DNA of 50,225 bases from Verrucomicrobiales bacterium (GTDB lineage: Bacteria; Verrucomicrobiota; Verrucomicrobiia; Verrucomicrobiales; DEV007): NCBI GenBank assembly GCA_029213195.1, contig JARGNI010000022.1, positions 44,244-94,468 of the forward strand. Reading direction: 5' to 3'. The notes under the pieces were generated by a model. It had not been told where the DNA came from and ran no database searches. It worked only from the letters and a program-made list of their open reading frames with translations. The position numbers and the translations under genes are program-made. How positions within the stretch are numbered: the stretch's first letter is position 1; each line of letters starts with the position of its first letter. Shown here one piece after another: positions 36,257 to 45,252 of this stretch.

Positions 36257-36706
36257 TCAGACGAGATTCTCTTTCATCCAGCGCCGGATCTGACCGGCAA
36301 TCCTCCTTCGCCGGAACCACCTCGACACACCCTTCTCTTCTCTCAGTTCCTGTTCCACAATGCCCATGGCGCGCTGAAACAGCATCTCATGAAACTCGGG
36401 AGACTCATCCCCCGGAGCGCTAAACTCATGGACGGCTCTTCCGACAATCTCTTCGTCACTGGTTTTCTCGAGAAGAGGTTCACCTTTTTCCGTCGAGTGG
36501 GAAACCGCCAGCTTCCGGGAAGGAAATCTCTCATCGAGAGCGGACTGAAACGCGGTCCAGAGTTTTTCCTGCTCAGGTTCGGGAAGATGGGAGATGCAGT
36601 CGCTATATTCACGAAGCGCCTGCACTTGACCGAAACTCTCGCGATTCTCTTCCGGAACGTTTTCGAGGAACGCTTCGATCCAGGCGGTTGGGTTATGGAT
36701 GTCCAC
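36257..36706 (-). CDS. Hypothetical cytoplasmic protein
   Basis: 149 residues, rich in Glu and Arg, with predicted helices throughout and a basic C-terminal end (GVSRWFRRRRIAGQIRRWMK). No signal peptide or membrane segment; no family recognised. It converges on the duplicated-domain gene, with 33 bases between stops. Possible alternatives are a spurious ORF; its composition and codon pattern look natural. Confidence 0.6.
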   Translation of the reverse strand: MDIHNPTAWIEAFLENVPEENRESFGQVQALREYSDCISHLPEPEQEKLWTAFQSALDERFPSRKLAVSHSTEKGEPLLEKTSDEEIVGRAVHEFSAPGDESPEFHEMLFQRAMGIVEQELREEKGVSRWFRRRRIAGQIRRWMKENLV

Positions 36707-36891
36707 GATTCTCTCCCTGCTTTTCGCATAGGATGGAAAAGAAACTCGACCAAGTCAAATCGACACGAAAGGTGCTGCGATGCTTCTCTTTTCTTCGCGA
36801 TCCCGGCGAAACGGCAGGTGCCCCTCAAAGATCCGAGGGCACGGCGAATTTCCATCGGCTTCGAAAGTGAAAAGCCAGCCTGCAGGAAACG

Positions 36892-38082
36892 TCAGGGGTA
36901 GCCAGGCGATGCCCGGGGCAGATCAGGCAGATCGTCCGACTCAAGTCGCTCATCGTAACTGAGCACTTCCTGCTCGAGATACTCCGGAAGCGGCAGTCGA
37001 GACCCTTGAGTTCCAATCATCTCCGAGACCGGATACGTTTTTGTCTTGTCGATGATTCTCCCCTCGTTGTCTCGAATCTGCAGCAAGGAGACGGCTTCGT
37101 CTCCAGGCCTCCGAAATTGAAACCCGCTCATGGTCATGGGAATCGTCAGAATCCGGGTTAAGCCACGCTTCGTCCGGTAGACCTGGATACCTCTGTATTC
37201 TTCCAACTCGAGGATCTCCCGCCCCCGGGGAGACCAGACCGCGCCAGTGTAACCCTCGTTGATACCCATTCCCCACCAACGCGTCACCAAGCCTCCGTTC
37301 GACAAAGGGACCCCTTTCGTGCCTTCGGCCAGGTCCGCGACGTGGCGACCGAGCAGGTAAATCCGGCCTCCTTTCTCCAGCAGAGGCGCGAAGGTGATGG
37401 GGGCAAAGAGGCGATGCACCCACATGCAGTCTCCCGATGAGAGCACTTTGGGCGGCAAGATCAGGGAGGCGACAATCAGGATCACACTGGTGATCGATCC
37501 CTTGCCGCCTGCCACGCGATAGACACTCGTTGCCGATCGCCGGTTTCGCTTGTGGGGCAAGACAGAATAGAGCAACCAGGGAGCAAGCAAAGCGATCGCC
37601 AATCCTCCGAACCGATAGCCCGCACCCGCAAGCGAGTGGGTCAGGTGCAGGGCGATCCAGGTGAGAAACGGCCCCAGCAGGAAAGCGAAGACTCCCACCA
37701 CTCGATGCCAGCCCGGCCTTTCATGCGAGCTCGAGGGGGAGCGGGGCGGATCGGCGGAAGAACTGGCCCCCGTCTTCTGTGGCGCGGGGGCAGAACCTTC
37801 CGCAGGGATCTTCTCCATCCAGGCTTCTTCGACTTCGCCCGCCTTCGATTCGTCGATTTCGAGAATGATCTGCGGCGACTTCAGAACTGTTCCCGTCGCG
37901 ATGGGTTTACCCATGATGCTGCCCGAGAAGGGAGTCTTGACCTCCATGCGCCGCCCCTGGGCATCCTCGATCTCATAGAGGAGTTGCCCCCGGCAGACAA
38001 TTTCTTCGGGGGCGACCAGGGTTTTCCTGACGACCAGGGGATAGGCGGCATTCTTCGGTGCACTGAGAGATTTCACTGACAT
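36892..38082 (-). CDS. Membrane protein with lipoyl-like N-terminal domain
   Basis: 396 residues. Residues 14-75 resemble a biotinyl/lipoyl domain (LVAPEEIVCRGQLLYEIED, VKTPFSGSIMGKP, ATGTVLKSPQIILEI) but lack the modified-lysine hairpin, so this is probably a structural barrel as in membrane fusion proteins. A Pro/Ser linker follows, then three membrane helices (about 127-148, 157-176, 197-211) and a soluble C-terminal domain with an FAPITFAPLLEKGGRIYLL stretch. I do not recognise the combination. It stands alone, with 185 bases of gene-free sequence downstream and 157 upstream. Confidence 0.75.
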   Translation of the reverse strand: MSVKSLSAPKNAAYPLVVRKTLVAPEEIVCRGQLLYEIEDAQGRRMEVKTPFSGSIMGKPIATGTVLKSPQIILEIDESKAGEVEEAWMEKIPAEGSAPAPQKTGASSSADPPRSPSSSHERPGWHRVVGVFAFLLGPFLTWIALHLTHSLAGAGYRFGGLAIALLAPWLLYSVLPHKRNRRSATSVYRVAGGKGSITSVILIVASLILPPKVLSSGDCMWVHRLFAPITFAPLLEKGGRIYLLGRHVADLAEGTKGVPLSNGGLVTRWWGMGINEGYTGAVWSPRGREILELEEYRGIQVYRTKRGLTRILTIPMTMSGFQFRRPGDEAVSLLQIRDNEGRIIDKTKTYPVSEMIGTQGSRLPLPEYLEQEVLSYDERLESDDLPDLPRASPGYP

Positions 38083-38239
38083 CTTCGATCAAGTTGTAAC
38101 TGCGCTCGAGGAATCGGGACCAGGTGCTCAAGGGCCGCGTCTCGACGGCGTAAGGCCATCTTCAGATCTTACGCAGGCACATCCGGGGATCAAGTTTGGT
38201 TCTGGATGCGGGCCTGTGGAAAGGGGGGCGTTCGCGACT

Positions 38240-38881
38240 TCACGCTCGGCTGCTAGAAACCTGCTCACCAAGACTCGCCTTCCACGCGCGAAAAGCCTTC
38301 TCCCGCGGCTTCATATACTCGACCAGCTCGGGAAAACTCACCGGAACATAGCCGGTCGCATCGACCCCGACATCGCGGACGAGGAGACGCGGCTGCTCCG
38401 CGTCCTCTTCCTGGAGACGACCGTGCACATGGCCATAGAGGTGCCAGGCTCCGTGAAAAGCCTTGTCCCAACTCCGCATCGGATAGTGATTCAGCCAGAT
38501 CTTCTGCTTCTGGTGCTTGATCATCCCCTGGTCGAGGACGCGGTCGAAAAGTTCATCGTAGGAAGAGAGATCGTGATTCCCTCGAACGAAATGGACATGG
38601 CGGCACCGGATTCGGGATCGATAGGCCGCGGCTTCCTCATAGGATCCCAGGCAGAAATCACCCAGGATCCAGAGCGTGTCGCCCTCCGCAACCCGATCGT
38701 TGATCGCCTCGAGCAGCGCGTCATCATGACGTTGCACCGTTTCCGGAGAGATATTCCCTGCCCGGCGCGAATCGATCCGAACACGCTCCTTCTCCGCTTC
38801 GGAGAGAAAGGGACGATGGCAATACGAGATGATATTGGCATGACCCAGGTGAAGGTCGGCAGTGAACCAGAGTTCGGACAT
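38240..38881 (-). CDS. Metallophosphoesterase
   Basis: 213 residues of the calcineurin-like fold: TADLHLGH (about 7-14), GDTLWILGDFCLG, VRGNHD, LNHYPMRSWD and YGHVHGR provide the two-metal ligands. This subgroup (often annotated as phosphoesterase or DNA-binding phosphodiesterase-like) has unknown substrates. The ATG at 38881 gives MSELWFTADLHLGH; five extra residues come from an upstream ATG. It is divergent from the PcfJ-like gene. Confidence 0.9.
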   Translation of the reverse strand: MSELWFTADLHLGHANIISYCHRPFLSEAEKERVRIDSRRAGNISPETVQRHDDALLEAINDRVAEGDTLWILGDFCLGSYEEAAAYRSRIRCRHVHFVRGNHDLSSYDELFDRVLDQGMIKHQKQKIWLNHYPMRSWDKAFHGAWHLYGHVHGRLQEEDAEQPRLLVRDVGVDATGYVPVSFPELVEYMKPREKAFRAWKASLGEQVSSSRA

Positions 38882-38963
38882 GAGGAAGGTTGGCAACCAG
38901 AAATCGAATCGGAAAAATCAATGAAACCGATTCGCGGAATCGAAAAACAGACCGCGATGCAAG

Positions 38964-40313
38964 ATGGGATTGCAAGGAGGAATCAGGTGCGTTTTGATGA
39001 CCGTCCCGATGCCCCATTCCGCACCATCGGACATCCCCGTGGATGTCTTTGAAGGAGGCTCTTTGCGTCTTTTTCAAGGCGAAACGGAGATGAGTCTCAC
39101 CGCCTGGCCCGTTCCGCGGGCGGTGAGACGCCGTGGGGGTTCGACTGCCGAAAATCCAACCGCGCGCTGGGATTCCTTTCTTCCTGAGTTCCGTGTCGTC
39201 TATCCTTACCGAAGGAAAAAGACCCGCGCGACTCCCCCTCCCTCCGACCCGGATCAGCTGACCTTCGGCTTTCTCGAAGAGACGGCTTCCTCCCCCCAAA
39301 CGAAAGGTCCGGTCCGGCCTGCGCAGCGGCGAAAGGAGGCCTTCGATCAATTTCGATTCTCCATGCCCAAACCGGTCGCCAGGGTTCTCGAACCGTTCCG
39401 CAACAACCAGTGGGCCCTGCTCGTCCTCTTGCGATATGATCCGGCGGCTCTCGAACTGGCCGAGAACAATCCCGTGCTCGCGTTTTCCCTCGCTCAAAAA
39501 ATGAAAGGCGACCGGGAGATGATCGCTGCGCTGAAGTGCTGCCAGATGCGACAGCGGGATCTTCTCGAAATGCTGCAACTTCCATCCTCGAACCGAGCCG
39601 TGAATCTCTTCCGAAAGGTATCTTCAACCTCGATCAACGGCGACAACTGGAGTGCCCTCGTCGAGGTGATCCGGAAGGAACTCGACGCACCGAAGTCTCC
39701 CCTCCTCCATCTCCCCGCGATCAATTCCGGGGTTGTCGAGATCCTCGGCAACGAAACGACCTCACGGGCCGCGACCCATCAACTTCTTGCCGAAGTGTCC
39801 GAGGAGCGTGCCGAGAACTACCGCGGACGAGTCGTTCACCTCATCAGCAGCACCCTGCAGATGCAGGACGAGATGCATACCCGGGACCGAGTCACGAGTT
39901 TCTCCAGTGTCGAACGACTCAAGGAAGTGCATTCCGAAATCACGGCACGCTACCGGAGACGAATCCGGCAATTGCTCGACGCCAACGGACACAGCGCGAG
40001 TCACTTTCGGAACCCACCGCTTCCCGGTATCCCTGGTCGGATCGAACCGATCACGAGCCCGGAGGGACTCGTCAACGAGGGCGAAGCCCAGGGGAATTGT
40101 GTCGCTAGCTATGCCAGCAAGGTCCAGGCAGGGACGACCTTCATCTATCGGGTTCTCGAACCGGAACGCGCGACCTTATCCATCGTGCGAGCCTCCCCCT
40201 TTGCCGACTGGAAGATCGGAGAACTCGAGGGGCCCTACAACACCGATGCCAGCGCCGAGACCGAGCAATTCGTCGAGTCCTGGCTCGACCGGAATCGAGA
40301 TCTCGTGAGCTAG
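38964..40313 (+). CDS. PcfJ-like protein
   Basis: 449 residues. The C-terminal third matches the PcfJ family named from the enterococcal conjugative plasmid pCF10: SPEGLVNEGEAQGNCVASYASKV, GTTFIYRVLEPERATLSI and WKIGELEGPYN. The N-terminal part is helical and basic. PcfJ is annotated with conjugation, but family members occur on many verrucomicrobial and planctomycete chromosomes without transfer genes, as here. Function unknown. Start uncertain: ATG at 38997 is the alternative, with an AAGGAGG 16 bases upstream of it. Confidence 0.8.
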   Translation: MGLQGGIRCVLMTVPMPHSAPSDIPVDVFEGGSLRLFQGETEMSLTAWPVPRAVRRRGGSTAENPTARWDSFLPEFRVVYPYRRKKTRATPPPSDPDQLTFGFLEETASSPQTKGPVRPAQRRKEAFDQFRFSMPKPVARVLEPFRNNQWALLVLLRYDPAALELAENNPVLAFSLAQKMKGDREMIAALKCCQMRQRDLLEMLQLPSSNRAVNLFRKVSSTSINGDNWSALVEVIRKELDAPKSPLLHLPAINSGVVEILGNETTSRAATHQLLAEVSEERAENYRGRVVHLISSTLQMQDEMHTRDRVTSFSSVERLKEVHSEITARYRRRIRQLLDANGHSASHFRNPPLPGIPGRIEPITSPEGLVNEGEAQGNCVASYASKVQAGTTFIYRVLEPERATLSIVRASPFADWKIGELEGPYNTDASAETEQFVESWLDRNRDLVS

Positions 40314-40438
40314 ACGAGAAGCTCCTCATCGGATTCCCTCCTGCGAAATCACAGTCCTTTCCGGGCACAATGCCCCTTTCCTCGCTCCAACCGGAGCCTT
40401 CATCTCGCGAAATTTAGGAAAAATTTATATTCAATTTT

Positions 40439-40480
40439 CCAGAAATTGTGGTAAGTTTGCTTTGTTTCTAAAATTTCTGG
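40439..40480. promoter_or_regulatory. AT-rich inverted repeat before the haloperoxidase
   Basis: CCAGAAATT (40439-40447) and AATTTCTGG (40472-40480) are perfect inverted 9-mers with a 24-base gap, in the most AT-rich stretch of the neighbourhood (40410-40480), 29 bases before the haloperoxidase start. Could be an operator or a transcript hairpin; gene-free interval 40314-40508 holds nothing else I recognise. Confidence 0.5.
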
Positions 40481-40508
40481 CCATCCAGAGATCAAAATCG
40501 GCAAATTT

Positions 40509-41900
40509 ATGAATCCGACGCGACGCCATTTTCTCCAAACCACCCTGCTCGGTGGAGCAGCCGGACTCGTGGGCTGCGCCGCTCCAGCCAGTTCTCGACG
40601 ATCCTATCTCTCGGGCGTACTCGAAGTCGGCGAGATTCCGGAAGCGGATGCGTTCCTGACCGATGTCATGTTCCAAGCGGTACGGGACCAGGCCATCGGC
40701 CCGCCTCTCGCCGCTCGCGCCTACGCAATGGGACATCTCGCGGGATTCCTCGCCGTCAACGGGATCCAGCGAACCCATCGCAGCCCCTATCCCGAGATCG
40801 GAGTTGCTCCGGCCGGAACCTCCCCGGAAGCGGCCTATGTCACGGCGGGACTCCGAGCTGCCGGGGAAGCCCTCCAGATGCCCATGGGACTGGATCGGGA
40901 ACGCTACCTCAAGAGGCTTTCGGCCTCCGGGGAGGCGATCCAACAGGGACGGCAGTGGGGAGAAGAAGTCGGACGGATCGTGCAGAAACGTCGCACCATC
41001 GATGGCGGACATGCCGAGCGAGTCGGATTCTACTTCGATCCCGCCTACGAACCTCGAAAGACGATCGACAGCTGGTCGAGCACGGGCCCCTTTTACCGCA
41101 CCGAGATTGGTCCCCGATTCGAAACCTACGAGCGAGGCCTCTTTCCCAATCTCGGCAACATGGATCCCTTTGCGATCCAGTCGAAAACCCAGTTTGCCGC
41201 GCCACCCTTTCCGGACATTCGCTCCCGCGAATTTGCCGATCAGTATGCTGAAGTCTACGAACTGGGCGGCAGCCGGAGCCGATCCCGGACAGACGATCAG
41301 ACCGAGATCGCCTTTTTCTGGGAGGATGGACCCCGCGGTGGCACCGTCCCCGCAGCCTGGCTGCACATCGCGATGCGTCTCGCCCTCCGGGACCGCAGCT
41401 ACGATCTTCACGATCGCGGTCGCTTCCTCGCCCTCATGAGTGTCGCCATGGCCGACGCCGCCCTCTCGGCCTGGCACAGCAAATACCACTACGACATTCT
41501 CCGTCCCGAAACCGCGATCCGACAGGGAGGAGAGAAACTCGGGAACCCGGATCCTCGGGTGAAACGGGACCGTCGCTGGACGACCCTGATCCCGACTCCG
41601 CCGTTTCCGGCCTATGTCTCGGGACACTCCGCATTCTCCGGTTCCGCCGCCGAGGTGCTCAAGCTTTGGTTCGGCACCGACCATGTCCCCTTCCAGGTGG
41701 AAGCAATCGACCTCGTGAACTGGCCGAAACAACTCAGCGGTGCGACCCGAAGCTACACCAGCTTCACCACCGCCGCCGATGAGAACGGCATGAGCCGGAT
41801 CTATGGAGGAGTGCATTGGCAGCATGACAATGTGGAAGGACTCCGCATGGGACGGGCCGTGGGAAAAGAAGTCTTCACCCGCTTTCTCTCTCATGTCTGA
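40509..41900 (+). CDS. Vanadium-dependent haloperoxidase (exported)
   Basis: Vanadate-binding PAP2-fold enzyme that oxidises halides with H2O2, giving hypohalous acid. 463 residues. The three vanadate/phosphate motifs are complete: K-x6-RP (Lys325 to Arg332-Pro333), SGH (371-373) and SR-x5-H (Arg430 to His436). The N-terminus has a Tat-like RRHFLQTTLL with lipobox GLVGC, so it is probably an exported lipoprotein. Its end overlaps the porin start by 8 bases, which suggests co-translation. Acid phosphatases of the same fold are an alternative, but length and motif spacing favour haloperoxidase. Confidence 0.92.
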   Translation: MNPTRRHFLQTTLLGGAAGLVGCAAPASSRRSYLSGVLEVGEIPEADAFLTDVMFQAVRDQAIGPPLAARAYAMGHLAGFLAVNGIQRTHRSPYPEIGVAPAGTSPEAAYVTAGLRAAGEALQMPMGLDRERYLKRLSASGEAIQQGRQWGEEVGRIVQKRRTIDGGHAERVGFYFDPAYEPRKTIDSWSSTGPFYRTEIGPRFETYERGLFPNLGNMDPFAIQSKTQFAAPPFPDIRSREFADQYAEVYELGGSRSRSRTDDQTEIAFFWEDGPRGGTVPAAWLHIAMRLALRDRSYDLHDRGRFLALMSVAMADAALSAWHSKYHYDILRPETAIRQGGEKLGNPDPRVKRDRRWTTLIPTPPFPAYVSGHSAFSGSAAEVLKLWFGTDHVPFQVEAIDLVNWPKQLSGATRSYTSFTTAADENGMSRIYGGVHWQHDNVEGLRMGRAVGKEVFTRFLSHV

Positions 41901-42969
41901 TCGATCCCCAAATCGCGGTTCACGGCACCAGGGAAGGCTCCTGCTCCTCTTCGCCTGGCTGTTTCTCTGTCAGTCGGTCGGGGCGCAGACCCTTCGTGTC
42001 TCCGATGTCGATCAGCGAGTCGGACCTCGGACCGAGTTTCAAAAACCCATCGCCTGGGATGTCGCAGGTCACACCGTGCTTGTCGAGGGCATCACCGCCG
42101 CGGGCGGACAGGTTCTCCGCAAGCGGCACTCGGCGCAGGACTTGTTCGGAGACCAGGACGACGAATACGCTCTCGTCTACGAAGGCGTCTACGATCTCCG
42201 GATCGCAAAGAAACTTCCGACCACTTTCACCTACGGATTCAATGGTCGCATCCTTCTCTCCGGAGTGGGTGATTCGGTAGCGAACGAGGAGCGATTCGAT
42301 GTCTATCTCCGGAACTACTTCGGCCAGTTTTCCTACGGCAACTTCGACGACCGCGACGCGCTCGTTTTCTCGGCCCGCTCCGTCCTCGCTGGAGAAGCCA
42401 ACCTCTTCTTCGACGGATTCTTCGCCCCCTCGACCGATCGCGCCTTCCGTTTTCGATCGCGAGTCAGCAGCTACCTGATCGATGCGGCGATCGACGAAGA
42501 CGGAGACGCCTACAATGTCGGGGTTCGATTCGGAAGCCCCAATGACTACGTCAAAAAATTCTGGTCGCTGAACTACCAGGGCGGAGATCTGCTCTCCCGC
42601 TACCATCGCCATGGTCTCTCCGCAGGGTATCTCCTGAGCTATGGCAGTCTCGACATCGCTTTCGGGCTTGCCTACGACCAGCTCGATCCCTACGCCAACT
42701 TTGCGACCTTCGACCGCCTCTCGGGGAGCCTCGGGATCAGCTACAAGTTCGGAGCGACCACCCTCGCCGCAGGAGCGCTTCTCGGAGAAACCAACGGCGG
42801 ACCTCTCGAAACGGCCTACACCGCAGGCTTTCGTTATGACTTTGTCAGGGGCCTCAGCTTCAATGCAGGATACTTCTACATCGACAGCGAAAGCACCGGG
42901 TCCGATGGCGAGGCGCTCTCCGCCGGCAACGTTTCCGGTGTCCGGACTTCGCTATCCTATCGATTCTGA
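41893..42969 (+). CDS. Outer-membrane porin-like beta-barrel
   Basis: 358 residues with a signal peptide (cleavage near VGAQ, about 32), alternating amphipathic strands throughout and a C-terminal strand ending in aromatic Phe (LSYRF), the outer-membrane sorting signal. Resembles general porins (Porin_4 group). The start ATG at 41893 overlaps the haloperoxidase by 8 bases. The last 18 bases also overlap the converging phosphatase gene. Its pairing with the haloperoxidase suggests passage of substrates or products of that enzyme; this is inferred. Confidence 0.85.
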   Translation: MSDRSPNRGSRHQGRLLLLFAWLFLCQSVGAQTLRVSDVDQRVGPRTEFQKPIAWDVAGHTVLVEGITAAGGQVLRKRHSAQDLFGDQDDEYALVYEGVYDLRIAKKLPTTFTYGFNGRILLSGVGDSVANEERFDVYLRNYFGQFSYGNFDDRDALVFSARSVLAGEANLFFDGFFAPSTDRAFRFRSRVSSYLIDAAIDEDGDAYNVGVRFGSPNDYVKKFWSLNYQGGDLLSRYHRHGLSAGYLLSYGSLDIAFGLAYDQLDPYANFATFDRLSGSLGISYKFGATTLAAGALLGETNGGPLETAYTAGFRYDFVRGLSFNAGYFYIDSESTGSDGEALSAGNVSGVRTSLSYRF

Positions 42970-43689
42970 CTCGATCCCTTTGCGTCCCTCTACGAGCGCA
43001 CTGGAACCGATCGGTCGAAGCTGCCCCTTCCGGATTTCGCCCTTCTCGGAAGCCTGGGTGTAGCTGAAATCCTCGAGGTCGAGGCAGGTGAGAAACTGGC
43101 CCTTCGCGATCCCGGTATCGATACAGACCGTGTGACCGAGGTCTGCGATTTCGCCAGTCGCCTGGGAAGAGTGACCACACACGACAAGCCGACCACTCTC
43201 GTGCGGCATCGCGTCCGAAAGCACCATCGACTGCAATCGCTCGACCTCTTCCTGACACGGTTCGAGAGAGGGACGGATCCCCCCATGAACAAAGATATGG
43301 GATTCCGTTTCGAAAAAGTCTAGGCACCGTTCTTCGAGAAATTTCCAATGAGATCGAGGAACCCGGGTCAGGAGATCCACCGTCGACCCTCGGCCATACG
43401 AAGCGAGTGGATTTCCACCGGAAAGACACTCCCACGCATCGAGCGAATCGAGATCGTGATAGGTATCGAGCATCATCTGGTCGTGATTTCCCCGAAGAAA
43501 GATCCAGTCCGGATGACGACTCAGCTCGATGAGAAAATCGACGGTCGACGAAACCGATGGCCCTTTGTTCACATAGTCTCCCAGGAAAACGACTCGATCC
43601 TGAGGTGTCGGGTTCACTTCCGAGAGCAGGGCCTCCAGCGAACCGAGATAGCCATGGATATCGCCGATCGCGAGGAGTCGCATATCCAT
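42952..43689 (-). CDS. PPP-type metallophosphatase with atypical motif
   Basis: 245 residues of the calcineurin-like/PPP family: GDIHG (9-13), GDYVNKGP (37-44), RGNHD (66-70), HGGIRPSLEP and VCGHSSQATG. Serine/threonine phosphatases and diadenosine tetraphosphatases have GDxVDRG in motif II; here Asp-Arg is Asn-Lys, which changes the residues that contact phosphate. The C-terminal 40 residues are unconserved. It overlaps the converging porin by 18 bases and is followed downstream on the plus strand by that gene. Substrate unknown. Confidence 0.85.
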   Translation of the reverse strand: MDMRLLAIGDIHGYLGSLEALLSEVNPTPQDRVVFLGDYVNKGPSVSSTVDFLIELSRHPDWIFLRGNHDQMMLDTYHDLDSLDAWECLSGGNPLASYGRGSTVDLLTRVPRSHWKFLEERCLDFFETESHIFVHGGIRPSLEPCQEEVERLQSMVLSDAMPHESGRLVVCGHSSQATGEIADLGHTVCIDTGIAKGQFLTCLDLEDFSYTQASEKGEIRKGQLRPIGSSALVEGRKGIESESIG

Positions 43690-43704
43690 TCCAGACCCCG
43701 AGGG

Positions 43705-44151
43705 TCAGTCGAGATCGAGATCGAGGATCAAGACCGAGCCCTGGAACGTTTTCGGGACGATATACCCTTCGGTGTCTCCTTCGAGCTCGAAGGAAAAGAA
43801 GACCGAGTACTGTTTCGTATCCGGATCGTAATCCCCCAGCTCCGCTTCTACGATTCTCCCCTGCGTTTTCTGGGCCCCGTCGATCTCGGAACTCAGTTCC
43901 TTCACGAGATCTTCCTTATCCTGCAATCTCACCGGGACTCCTCCCGGACCCTCTTCCATCTCGGGGTGCAGCAGATCTGCGAGGGCTTCCGCATCCCCAT
44001 GATTGAACGCGTCGGCAAACTCTTTCAGCAATCCCGAGACAAGATCTCTCGGGAGGGTCTCTTCGGAAGGAGCGGAAAAGGCAAAGACCACCAGGACCAG
44101 GATCGAGATGATCCCTTTACCCAATCCAAGCGAACTGTATTTCATTGTCAT
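43705..44151 (-). CDS. Exported NTF2/SnoaL-like protein
   Basis: 148 residues with a membrane or signal segment (about 10-28) followed by an NTF2-like fold: LKEFADAFNHGDAEALADLLHPE and a strand-rich C-terminus. The family provides a ligand cavity with varied functions. Starts at 44151 (MTMKYSS); a second ATG 6 bases later is possible, and a longer frame reaching 44226 overlaps the preceding gene. It is the last in a minus-strand run of small envelope genes. Confidence 0.7.
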   Translation of the reverse strand: MTMKYSSLGLGKGIISILVLVVFAFSAPSEETLPRDLVSGLLKEFADAFNHGDAEALADLLHPEMEEGPGGVPVRLQDKEDLVKELSSEIDGAQKTQGRIVEAELGDYDPDTKQYSVFFSFELEGDTEGYIVPKTFQGSVLILDLDLD

Positions 44152-44164
44152 GACCCTCTTTCCC

Positions 44165-44599
44165 TCAAATCGAAGCAGCGGCAGTGTAGTAGGCTCCCAT
44201 CGTTCCCAGAAATCCGATCGGGACACCGATCCAGAAAGGGCGTGCCCAGCGACCCATCGGATCCAGCTTCCAGCGGAAGATCACTTCGGCGAGGAGAGGG
44301 ATACATCCCACGGCACCGAAGAGCCAATGGGTCACGACCGAACCCGTCGTGTGGCCCGAGTCGAGGTAGAAATAGAAAAGAAAGAAACAGGGCACGGCAG
44401 CGAGAGGATAGAGCGGCCAGAGCGCTTTTCCGGCGAGTGTAGCTTCCACCGGAGTGGCAAGCACACAGATGAGAATTCCAAGCAGATAAGCTCCCAGGTA
44501 TCGTAGGATCGCGAAGAGAACCCTCCGCCATGCCGGAGCAGACTTGGGGTTCCCTTGTTCGGACACGGAGGAGGAGACTGAATCGACAGATGGATTCAT
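44165..44599 (-). CDS. Small integral membrane protein
   Basis: 144 residues with four hydrophobic segments (about 27-50, 60-78, 88-104, 122-142) separated by short loops, and a Ser-rich N-terminus. No family recognised. The ATG at 44599 was chosen; a longer frame starting at 44692 would overlap the lipoprotein gene. It is 13 bases from the next downstream gene. Confidence 0.7.
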   Translation of the reverse strand: MNPSVDSVSSSVSEQGNPKSAPAWRRVLFAILRYLGAYLLGILICVLATPVEATLAGKALWPLYPLAAVPCFFLFYFYLDSGHTTGSVVTHWLFGAVGCIPLLAEVIFRWKLDPMGRWARPFWIGVPIGFLGTMGAYYTAAASI

Positions 44600-44675
44600 A
44601 AGAAGTTTGTGATGAGAATGCGTTGCGGAGTTTTCGTGAGAAGAGCTCGGCTCTTCGAAATGGTTTCGCCCGTTT

Positions 44676-45146
44676 TTACTCTGGATCGACAAAGAGGGAA
44701 AGATTCAAATCAATCGTGTAGTCTTCGTCCTCTCCTCGAGTAAAAGGCAGCTCGAGACTCTTTTTCTGAGCCGCAAGATCGAGACGAGGATCGGCGCTCA
44801 ACACGAAATAGGTCCCATGGATGGCAAATCCGTAGGAATACATCGCGGGGGCAAAGCGCTCGTCGAGCTCCACGTAGTTGCGCAGATACCCGACACTCGT
44901 CTCATAGCTCCCCTCGAGAGTCGCATGGAGTCCGCGGGAATCTCTGAGGATTTTGCCGCTGAGTCGCTCCGTGGCAATTTCTTCTCCCAATTCGATTTCC
45001 ATCGTCTGGAGCAGAAGATACTCCTGGTCGCTGTTTCTCGTGAACCAGTGCAGAAACAAGGGGGATTCCTGCTCAGCGACGCCGGCTCTGTCACAGCTCG
45101 GTAGCCAGGGAATCGCCAGGAAGAGAAGGAGAGGGTAAATCTTCAT
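44676..45146 (-). CDS. Lipoprotein of unknown function
   Basis: 156 residues with a lipoprotein signal peptide (lipobox LPSC, Cys18). The mature region has alternating strands (YLLLQTMEIELGEEIATERLSG, YLRNYVELDERFAPAMYSYGF) and ends in a beta-rich acidic segment. No family recognised. It is followed by the membrane protein gene on the same strand, with 76 bases between. Confidence 0.72.
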   Translation of the reverse strand: MKIYPLLLFLAIPWLPSCDRAGVAEQESPLFLHWFTRNSDQEYLLLQTMEIELGEEIATERLSGKILRDSRGLHATLEGSYETSVGYLRNYVELDERFAPAMYSYGFAIHGTYFVLSADPRLDLAAQKKSLELPFTRGEDEDYTIDLNLSLFVDPE

Positions 45147-45252
45147 GAACTCGGAATGGGTTATCTATCGTTCCGAGAACTCGAAACCTTCGTTCCCTCG
45201 GATCGTAGAGAGAAAGGGGGGGAGTAGAAAGACATTTTGATCCGTAGCCAAT

